A stretch of 31,594 bases of DNA from Bacteroidetes bacterium UBA6491 (lineage in GTDB: Bacteria > Bacteroidota > Bacteroidia > NS11-12g > UBA9320). Made by a program: the position numbers and the translations under genes. The notes beneath the pieces are model-generated. The model saw nothing but the letters and a program-made list of their open reading frames with translations. It was not told the DNA's origin and searched no databases. The stretch is taken from contig DJML01000053.1 of NCBI GenBank assembly GCA_002436505.1, forward strand, positions 1-31,594, read 5' to 3'. Shown here one piece after another: positions 24,778 through 31,594 of this stretch (position 1 is its first letter; each line of letters begins with the position of its first letter).

Positions 24778-27700
24778 CACATTCCACTCATATTCAGTAA
24801 GGTCTCTTTCATCTGTTTCTTTAATTCACTGAGGTAATTTGCTTCCCACTCGGCTTTTTTGATCAAGAGTTCGCTCTCAAACTTTTCCTTTTCCATTTTA
24901 TATTCTTCGCGAAGTTCCTTGTCAACAATTTTACGAAGCTTTTCAGGGTATAGGGTAAACAAACCAGCCCATTCCCGAAGGACCCTGGTATTTCTTACGA
25001 CGGTATCACATGCTTTTACCAGGTCAGCACTAACTGCATAATACACTGCTTCTCTCGCTGCATTGACACGCAAAATGGCCGGTATTTTTTCCTTGTCTGC
25101 TTTTCCTCCTGAGATCAAAAGATCAGCGATGAATATCACGTTTTCACCACTTTCCAGCTTTGTAAAGTGACTTGCAAATTCATGCTGAAGGAAAGCCCAG
25201 TCCGCCCAGGTTATTTTATAGTCAATGGATGATTCCTGGTCGCCTTTCATGTAGTTTAACTGCACACGATGGTAGTCATCACCTATATTCTCAACTTCGG
25301 CACGTATGTGAGATGAAATGGAGTCAGACTTCTTCTCAGGATCATAGGACATCTGTAAAAATGCCCTCGAAGAAACAGCCAGAGCTGACAATTCCATCCA
25401 GTTCTTTGCGTGAATATTGAAAGCTGAAGCAGCAGGAGAAAGAACAGTCAGTATTGACGGTCCACTGTAATTCAGACTTCTTTTCATAAGTCTGTAGAGG
25501 TAGCTTCTGTGCGCCAGGGTTCCCCTGCCAATGAAGGTGCTCCCCTGGGCTATGAAAGGCCAGATATCGTTTGCTACCAGTTGAAGTTGAGCGTCTAAAT
25601 GTTCAGGTGTCAATGTACCATTATCGATCAGGCACACTTTTACAGGAAATTGTTTTTCCAGCAAAGCCATGAGCATTTCGTTATTCACTGAGGTCATCCA
25701 ACTTTTACCTGCGATCAGCAGAACTGGCTGCACGCTGTTTCTTTCTTCATCAGTGAGCTTTTCCCAGGTAAGTCCAACCAGTTCATCATCATGTTTCGAC
25801 TGTACATATTTGTCCGAAATTTCCAGTTTCGCCCTGCGCAACAACCTGATCTCATCTATTGAATTCCTGATATGCCCCTCACAGGCTCCAAGTGCAAGCG
25901 CAGCAGTATCATTGTTCTCGCCATACAATACCGGCACACTGAATTGATTGTAAGGGTAATTTGCCAGGCCTTTCAGACTTTTATCGAGAATGACAGTGCA
26001 CGAAGGTCTGCCCTGTCCGGTCATTCCTCTTTCCAGCAGGTTGTAGAGGCTTTTTAGTTCATTCAGCAGTTGAAGTTTCCTCTGAAGTTTTGATTTTTCA
26101 ATAGAACTAAATGCTTTGGTTTCACCCCACTCACCAAAGATCTCATTCATATTGATCCTGCTTTCTTCATGCCCCGACAGCACTTCCATGAGAGAATCAA
26201 GATGATTTACCGGCAAACTGTTGCCCAGCATGTTCTTGATCTCTACATTCAATTTATCGATCAAATCATTTAATGCTTCTTTTTTGGTTGATCTCTTTGG
26301 ATTTTCCCGTAGTGCATTTAACCCCAAATAATACCTTACCACCGTCTCATCCTGTGTTAGGTGTTCAAAAGATGAACTCGTAAATGACTGATAGAACTCC
26401 TTATTCAACATCAATGCCGCAAATGAGTCAAATTCGTTCTGGTCCACCAGACGCTCAATGCTGTATTCAGATGTTATTGGAAGTTTATCATACCTGTCGA
26501 AAATGCGAATAACTTCCTCGGTCTGGGATGACTGATCTTTCATTTGCATGCAGGGGTTATCACCGGTCATGGCGCAATGACCACAGCCACTGCAAGTAAA
26601 AGGATTCACTGCGATCGTAAACAACTCACCTGTTCCCTTTTCTCTTCTCTCCTGTTCAACAAATAAATGCTTGTCAGCAACTACAGGTATCTGACCTACT
26701 TCATTAAGGATGTTATCCCGTTCTATACGTAACGCCTGCTTACTATCATCTTCCGCTATTGATGCGGCCATCATTTCATCAAAGCCAGGGCCCAGAATAT
26801 CTTTTACTGCTTTTATTCCGGACCGATCCATAGCAATAGCGATCGAAGCCTGAAGCCATTTCTTCTTCAATGGCATTAATTGTACTACCGGATTACCGGC
26901 CGAATTTGCCTGCTTTATCCCTTCATCTATAAGATCCGCTACAGTGATAAGTGCAGAAGGCAGTGCCCCGAAAGGGCATGAAAGAATCAGTCCGTCAATG
27001 TCATCGCACAGCTCAGGATTGAATACGGGCAGAAATTCGCGCGTTCCGGTTTGATCAGAAAAAGCAGCAGACGATGCTGGCATCACCGGGTAAGCCTGAA
27101 ATGGATCTGCGATAAGTTCATCTTTAGCCCCTTCATACAGGCAGAAGGTATCATCATAGAACCTGTTAACCTTCGCATATGGAGGTCCTTGATTGGCCAT
27201 CCTTTTTATCTGTCCCGGAATAGTGCCCGGTATCGAAATATTTGTATTCGTCGATGCTGAACTGACCTCGAGTTTATCAGCGTCAGGGTAATTCCTCAGG
27301 ATCTGTTGAATCAGAATCTCGTGCTTAGGATACCTGCTGTTACTCAATGTAAGAGGCACATCAAGCCAAAATACATTGCTGCCGGAACCTACATTAAGGA
27401 GATGGTCCAGAGATGATACGAGCGCCTTTGCTGAAGGAGGATTCATAAACCATCCGTTCTCTTTGTATGCCTGATCGAACCTTCCTGAAGCAGAAAGTAT
27501 CGAAAACAAGACTCCTTGCTTTGCGGCATCAGAAACGTGCTCAAGTACCTGGATTTTCTCAACATCCTTTATCGTATCAGGGAACGAAATGTTCAATGGA
27601 TACAACTGCTTTAACAAAAACAGATCGGTTTTATTCTTATCCAGCTTTCTGAGGAGGTCTTTGTCTTCTAAAGCCTCCTCAGTCAGTGCTGTAGTAATTA

Positions 27701-28478
27701 CTGCATTTCTGAATTTTTTTGGTCCGATACGCAAGTAAAGTTCCTGATTCCGGGAAGTCAGCTGCTGAAATGCCTTGAAAGTTTCATTTATAGCTTCCTG
27801 GTAATTACTTTGATCAAAGAGAGCCACAGAAGCTCTTTCCAGGCTCTGCATTTCATGATCTTTCTTAGCCCCAAGAAAAACGGGATGGTCCAAATGGTGC
27901 CATGCAGGCATCCTTCTTCGTTCAGGACCAAATACCATTTCCTGCGCCTTGGTCGGGTCCGGCACACGGGCATCAGGATTCCCGAACCATTGTGCCAATT
28001 CTTTGCTTGATGGAATTGAATGATCTTTTAGATCCGGTCCGAGATCCGAAAGTATTACAACAGGTGTCAGTGTCTTTTCGCTGATCACCTGAGAAATAAG
28101 CAGCATGTCACTGTATTCCTGCGCCGTTCTTGCACTAAAAATTATACAACCGGAATTGATAAGAAGGTGTAGATATGCTTGTCCGTTACCATATACTGAA
28201 AGCGTAAGCGGTACATGATTTCTGCAAAATGATGAAAGTGAAGCCACATTATCCGCTATATCTGATGAATCGATCAGCGCCGCAGATCGCATTCCGGTCA
28301 GGGCATTGCCCAGCAGTTGAGAAAGGCCTCCTTTGCTATTGACCTGCACCAGACGTCCAAATACATTGGACTTAATATCGTTTCCCTTTGACGGGATAAG
28401 AAGAGCTTCCGCATATCTGCTTGCAACCTCCAGAAAAATAGCTGATTCCCCCCTGTTCTTTAATTCGTCCATAACCAT
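24777..28478 (-). CDS. Degenerate pyruvate:ferredoxin oxidoreductase (PFOR/NifJ)-like protein inside the Rnf operon
   Basis: 1233 aa, PFOR length. Segments align by eye with PFOR in order: domain I (about 10-150; SKGGLSQLLGNALTGMRSAA matches the region EGGAAGAVHGALQTGALTTT), domain II (210-320; FLLKQLYPLNISFPD, KIQVLEHVS), a ferredoxin-like region (480-650) and the TPP domain (820-1050; PVLYGENNDTAALALGACEG, GPSILTVLSPAASAF, ALAVSSRAFLQMSYDPEK). Functional residues are lost: the catalytic Glu is Lys49, GDGWA is AGKSW, and the site around DTEVYSNTGGQ reads DNGTLTPEHLD. The first Fe-S motif keeps only C491 and C501; the second keeps C629, C632, C635 and C643. A charged coiled-coil helix (1175-1225) ends the protein. 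It starts 3 nt after rnfB and stops at rnfC, so it is probably a subunit of the complex; 2-oxoacid oxidation looks unlikely. Confidence 0.85.
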   Translation of the reverse strand: MVMDELKNRGESAIFLEVASRYAEALLIPSKGNDIKSNVFGRLVQVNSKGGLSQLLGNALTGMRSAALIDSSDIADNVASLSSFCRNHVPLTLSVYGNGQAYLHLLINSGCIIFSARTAQEYSDMLLISQVISEKTLTPVVILSDLGPDLKDHSIPSSKELAQWFGNPDARVPDPTKAQEMVFGPERRRMPAWHHLDHPVFLGAKKDHEMQSLERASVALFDQSNYQEAINETFKAFQQLTSRNQELYLRIGPKKFRNAVITTALTEEALEDKDLLRKLDKNKTDLFLLKQLYPLNISFPDTIKDVEKIQVLEHVSDAAKQGVLFSILSASGRFDQAYKENGWFMNPPSAKALVSSLDHLLNVGSGSNVFWLDVPLTLSNSRYPKHEILIQQILRNYPDADKLEVSSASTNTNISIPGTIPGQIKRMANQGPPYAKVNRFYDDTFCLYEGAKDELIADPFQAYPVMPASSAAFSDQTGTREFLPVFNPELCDDIDGLILSCPFGALPSALITVADLIDEGIKQANSAGNPVVQLMPLKKKWLQASIAIAMDRSGIKAVKDILGPGFDEMMAASIAEDDSKQALRIERDNILNEVGQIPVVADKHLFVEQERREKGTGELFTIAVNPFTCSGCGHCAMTGDNPCMQMKDQSSQTEEVIRIFDRYDKLPITSEYSIERLVDQNEFDSFAALMLNKEFYQSFTSSSFEHLTQDETVVRYYLGLNALRENPKRSTKKEALNDLIDKLNVEIKNMLGNSLPVNHLDSLMEVLSGHEESRINMNEIFGEWGETKAFSSIEKSKLQRKLQLLNELKSLYNLLERGMTGQGRPSCTVILDKSLKGLANYPYNQFSVPVLYGENNDTAALALGACEGHIRNSIDEIRLLRRAKLEISDKYVQSKHDDELVGLTWEKLTDEERNSVQPVLLIAGKSWMTSVNNEMLMALLEKQFPVKVCLIDNGTLTPEHLDAQLQLVANDIWPFIAQGSTFIGRGTLAHRSYLYRLMKRSLNYSGPSILTVLSPAASAFNIHAKNWMELSALAVSSRAFLQMSYDPEKKSDSISSHIRAEVENIGDDYHRVQLNYMKGDQESSIDYKITWADWAFLQHEFASHFTKLESGENVIFIADLLISGGKADKEKIPAILRVNAAREAVYYAVSADLVKACDTVVRNTRVLREWAGLFTLYPEKLRKIVDKELREEYKMEKEKFESELLIKKAEWEANYLSELKKQMKETLLNMSGM

Positions 28479-28481
28479 TGA

Positions 28482-29378
28482 TCACTGATAATATTTTTGT
28501 CCGTCATAATCACTTGATTCAACTCTTCCTAACGGCAGATCTTCCTTTTCATCCCGACTGAATTGCCAGTTATTCTTTAACCAGACAATTGCTCCGGTAG
28601 GGCATCGCTGAATTGCCAAAGGAGATGCAAGATGGTTAAGTTCATAATTTATCTGCGCATATCCTGACCGGATCTCGATCAGTCCGGGAGAGGCATCTGC
28701 AACACATCTTCCGCAGGCATTGCAGGCAACAGAGCATCGGTCAGTTGCCAGATCCCCTTCTAGCTGGCTCTTGCATTGAACGATCAATTTCTGGCTTACC
28801 GGCATTAGTTCAAAAAGCCCCTTCGGGCATATGTCCACACAATCACCGCAAGCGGTACATTTATCGGGATCTACAACCGGGAGAGCGTCATCACTCATCG
28901 TGATGGCATCAAAATCACAGACCTGTTCACAATCGCCCAATCCAAGGCATCCCCAGCTGCAATCCTTCCCTCCACCTGCAACTACAGCCTCTCCCCGGCA
29001 CGTTTGTAACCCTCCCTTATATTTTGCCCTGTTATGGGCTTCGTTCTTGCCTCCGGCACATAACACTCTGGCTACTCTTTTCTCTTCGGCCGATGCTTCA
29101 ACGCCCAGAAAATCGGCTATCTTTTCAATCCCTGATTCTGAACTAACTGTGCATTTTCCCGGATTAAGATGCCCAAGCACTACCTCTTCAGCAAATGCGT
29201 GGCAACCGGGCATACCACAGGCTCCGCAATTCGCACCTGGCAGCATGTTCTCAACTTTATCAATTCTTGGGTCTTCATAAACCTTGAGTTTCTTATAGGC
29301 AATAGCAAGGATACTCGAGAACAAAAGCCCAAGCCCCGTAAGTATTGATATCGCTATAAGAACCTCGTTAATATCCAT
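28482..29378 (-). CDS. rnfB: Rnf electron transport complex subunit B with reduced C-terminal Fe-S motifs
   Basis: 298 aa. An N-terminal helix (about 7-27) anchors it; the 4Fe-4S domain with C51, C54, C59, C76 (GANCGACGMPGC) follows, then C107, C127, C140, C144, C150, C154 (CSWGCLGLGDCEQVC). An intact ferredoxin motif is C174-C177-C180-C184 (CTACGDCVDICP). In the next expected pair of motifs many ligands are absent: CSVACNACGRCVADASP lacks the final Cys before Pro, and the last motif retains only RCPTGAI (C259), so C219, C222, C225 plus C259 may ligate a single cluster. RnfB receives electrons from, or gives them to, ferredoxin. The start overlaps the previous stop (TAATG). The C-terminal 30 residues are polar. 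Confidence 0.94.
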   Translation of the reverse strand: MDINEVLIAISILTGLGLLFSSILAIAYKKLKVYEDPRIDKVENMLPGANCGACGMPGCHAFAEEVVLGHLNPGKCTVSSESGIEKIADFLGVEASAEEKRVARVLCAGGKNEAHNRAKYKGGLQTCRGEAVVAGGGKDCSWGCLGLGDCEQVCDFDAITMSDDALPVVDPDKCTACGDCVDICPKGLFELMPVSQKLIVQCKSQLEGDLATDRCSVACNACGRCVADASPGLIEIRSGYAQINYELNHLASPLAIQRCPTGAIVWLKNNWQFSRDEKEDLPLGRVESSDYDGQKYYQ

Positions 29379-31594
29379 TAGTTAAACTTTGCTGCTCGTT
29401 CTATCAACTCTACAAGATTCGGTTCGTCAGGATTTAAAGGAGCCCCTGGATGGATACAAGAAGCAGGACAACTTTCTGCTGCCATTACGATCTGTTCGAA
29501 GGTGCCTTTGCCGGCATCCTTGACATACGCCTGTTTTTCCTCGTTATAAGCAAAAATAGCCGGGAATTGATCTGTGCAATCGTTGCATGAAGTGCACCGG
29601 AATGTTTCAATCCAGGCTTCCCCCAAAGGTTCAGGTTCAGGTTCGGGTGCCTCCTCCACAGGAACTGCCTCATCTGCCGGTGTACTGACGGCAGATTCTT
29701 TGGGTTCACTGGTTGGAGAAGCGGTTTTTGGCACTGAAGCTATGCTATCCAGATTTAAAAGGATGGAAGCGAGCTTATCCATTGCAACTCCGGCGGCATC
29801 CCTCTGAACTTTAGTCAGCTCATCGTTATGCTTCTTTAAAAGTTGATCTATTTCTAAATTCTTTGCTGATTCCCATTCTTTCTTTGCCAGAGCCAGACTT
29901 GTTTTTACATGATAATTGTTCTGTCCTCCCAGTTCCTGAATAAAATTCCAGAAATCCAGACGTTCCTGGCAGCTTGCTACCCACATATAAGGCAATGCTG
30001 CCCTAACCATCACATTTTCTTCATCAATAAGCCATATGAATGGGACTTTTCCTGTTTGCTCGTTTTGGCTAAGATCAAGGTAGTCATCAAGGGGTATGAG
30101 ATACTCGTTAGCCATAGACTCCGGGACAAGAAACAATTCTTCCACCTTTTCCTGGGTCATGGCTTTGTAATCAGCATAAGTGAATGCCAGATCACTGGTA
30201 ATTTCTTTATTATCAGGGCTGGTGTGAGTAAATGCATAGATCGGCCAGTCCTTTTCAGGCTGGCTATTATCCATCATATCAAAACGACCACCCCATTCCG
30301 TTGCCTTGTGCGGATCATACATCAGATAAGGGAAATACCTGCCCGCTGCAGCTGCATTGATCTTTAAAAATGATATCAAAGGATCTTCTCCTTTCGTAGG
30401 TACCAAAACATGCATCAGCGCAGGTGCAATACTGCTTATTCCCGCTCTTAACCCGTTTAGCAGGCCTTCAGGACGGTCTGTAGCACATTGCAGGGTAAAT
30501 ACATTACGATGCGACAGAGCATTGGCGGCTAATTCCTGCCTGAAACTTAAAGATGCGTCCTCCCAGTCAATATCAGGATTTGTAGGATTAACTGTCCGGT
30601 CAATAACAGCAACAACCTTAATAGGCTTGTTGGTCACCATTAGTTTTGCAAATTGTGACATCCCTTCATTTAGCAGATCATTGCTATGGGTAACAAGGAG
30701 AACAGGAGGGAATATGTTCAATTCTTCCTGCTCAAGTTTGAACCATTTGAAGTGTTCGAAATAATCGTCGTGAATATCGACATCGTATTTGCCTGCCAGC
30801 TCAAGATCAGCTTTTCTCATTGTTACAAGCACCTCTGTGAAAGCAGCAATGTTCTTGTCAAATATTTCCTGAACCCGGTCAAAAGCTTCTGAAAGAGTAG
30901 TATAGGAAACTTTGCTCGATGTAAATATATCCTTCCATCTGTACTCGTTCTTGAGTTCTTTATTTACAACCAGATGCGCATGATTCTCCTTTTGATCAAG
31001 TACCGAATCAAGGAGATCGATTATATTTTTGATCCTTTGTTCGCGATCCTCGGTCATTGTACTGCTGCCAAGTTGAGGCACCATATCCCGGATCTTGTTG
31101 AACGCGATCATTTGTTCCGCAAATTCAAATCCTTTGCCCGTGATTTCCTTTCCTGATTTCTCGTGCTCGAGGTTCAGCAGCTCGTGAAGGCCATCACGTT
31201 TCTCCTTGATGCGGCTCTTATAAACATTTCTGTTCCATTCAATCTGTTCGAGCTTCTGCCGTAAGAGAAACATGGGTATCTCATGACTAAAACTCAACAA
31301 ATAACCCTCGTCAGGAAGCTCCTTGTCAAGTTTTTCAATATTTGCAATAAAGCGCTCCCCATCCTCGTCGTGAACTTCAAACTTCTTTAATTTACTTATC
31401 GCCTTTTTTCTTGCTTCCGCAAATTGAACTACCCCTTCTTTAATGGCTTCTTTAAAATACATATTCAGCCTTAGAAGGTTTAACTTTAAAACTTTAGCCT
31501 CATCCTTTTCAAAAAGCCTTTCAACAGTTTCCTGAAGGAGTTTTTCCAGTGACTGGCTAGTGTCTTTCTCACCTGCCAGATAGAAAGGATATTC
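29378..31594 (-). CDS. PFOR TPP-domain-like protein with C-terminal ferredoxin, first gene of the visible Rnf operon, 5'-truncated
   Basis: The frame is open to the window edge: no stop from 31594 down to 29378, so at least 738 codons are seen and the true start lies outside; an internal ATG at 31462 is not the start. The region at about 29900-30800 follows the PFOR TPP domain: PVLLVTHSNDLLNEG for GDGWAYDIG, NKPIKVVAVIDRTV for the DTEVYSN strand, ALMHVLVPTKGED for the SPC region, and AAAAGRYFPYLMYDP for the GYWxLYRYDP block. TPP residues are absent. A Pro/Glu-rich linker (TPADEAVPVEEAPEPEPEPL) leads to a monocluster ferredoxin (CTSCNDC ... SCPASC). The stop overlaps the rnfB ATG. Probably a partner of the 1233-aa protein in the Rnf complex. 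Confidence 0.8.
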   Translation of the reverse strand, partial: EYPFYLAGEKDTSQSLEKLLQETVERLFEKDEAKVLKLNLLRLNMYFKEAIKEGVVQFAEARKKAISKLKKFEVHDEDGERFIANIEKLDKELPDEGYLLSFSHEIPMFLLRQKLEQIEWNRNVYKSRIKEKRDGLHELLNLEHEKSGKEITGKGFEFAEQMIAFNKIRDMVPQLGSSTMTEDREQRIKNIIDLLDSVLDQKENHAHLVVNKELKNEYRWKDIFTSSKVSYTTLSEAFDRVQEIFDKNIAAFTEVLVTMRKADLELAGKYDVDIHDDYFEHFKWFKLEQEELNIFPPVLLVTHSNDLLNEGMSQFAKLMVTNKPIKVVAVIDRTVNPTNPDIDWEDASLSFRQELAANALSHRNVFTLQCATDRPEGLLNGLRAGISSIAPALMHVLVPTKGEDPLISFLKINAAAAGRYFPYLMYDPHKATEWGGRFDMMDNSQPEKDWPIYAFTHTSPDNKEITSDLAFTYADYKAMTQEKVEELFLVPESMANEYLIPLDDYLDLSQNEQTGKVPFIWLIDEENVMVRAALPYMWVASCQERLDFWNFIQELGGQNNYHVKTSLALAKKEWESAKNLEIDQLLKKHNDELTKVQRDAAGVAMDKLASILLNLDSIASVPKTASPTSEPKESAVSTPADEAVPVEEAPEPEPEPLGEAWIETFRCTSCNDCTDQFPAIFAYNEEKQAYVKDAGKGTFEQIVMAAESCPASCIHPGAPLNPDEPNLVELIERAAKFN

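Noticed and set aside
24777..28478. Annotation as a working pyruvate:ferredoxin oxidoreductase (nifJ)
   Set aside because: Catalytic Glu, GDG, NTGG and part of the Fe-S ligands are absent, so the functional name would mislead.
30357..30764. A long plus-strand open frame inside the ferredoxin-tailed PFOR-like gene
   Set aside because: It lies opposite a well-supported conserved coding region, has no family features, and behaves like a shadow frame.

Overview
The window looks like chromosomal DNA of a member of the Bacteroidota, probably a Cytophagales-type organism. Evidence: six exact copies of the Bacteroidota -7 promoter motif TAnnTTTG just upstream of genes, near absence of Shine-Dalgarno sites, and family content typical of the phylum (DUF2723 membrane protein, DUF2795, DUF4382 and DUF4369/DUF5106 proteins, many lipoproteins and secreted proteins). 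The exact order is an inference. I see no tRNA, rRNA, CRISPR array, IS element or phage gene.

Layout. 1-862 (-): start of a polysaccharide flippase running off the left edge. 1058-5324 (+): DUF2723 membrane protein with a poly-Gln tail, rRNA methyltransferase RlmB, and a small DUF2795 protein, closed by a strong hairpin at 5521-5555. 5575-6096 (-): DUF4382 lipoprotein. 6552-8244 (+): envelope methionine sulfoxide reductases MsrB and MsrA in overlapping frames. 8252-11816 (-): alkyltransferase-like protein, a secreted repeat protein and a secreted oligopeptidase B. 12068-13516 (+): thioredoxin-like exported protein. 13528-14178 (-): predicted beta-barrel protein. 14222-16727 (+): MBOAT acyltransferase plus SGNH-like partner. 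16714-20253 (-): MuiA/DUF4139-like protein and a GT-C-like membrane protein.

20371-31594 (-) is the most interesting part: one tightly packed Rnf electron-transport operon, entering from beyond the right edge. Order of transcription: a giant ferredoxin-bearing protein (5' end outside the window), rnfB, a 1233-residue protein, rnfC, rnfD, rnfG, rnfE, rnfA, and a 55-residue Cys-rich membrane protein. Genes overlap by up to about 14 nt or are separated by at most 10 nt.

Both giant proteins align by eye with pyruvate:ferredoxin oxidoreductase (PFOR/NifJ). In both, the residues that bind thiamine pyrophosphate are gone, and the 1233-residue protein also lacks the ligands of one Fe-S cluster. RnfB has lost cluster ligands in its C-terminal half too. 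The operon therefore seems to encode a modified Rnf complex with two PFOR-fold subunits that are probably not 2-oxoacid oxidoreductases but structural or electron-relay parts. I know of no described system like this. The small Cys-rich protein resembles, in layout only, the NqrM maturation factor of the related Na+-NQR complex.
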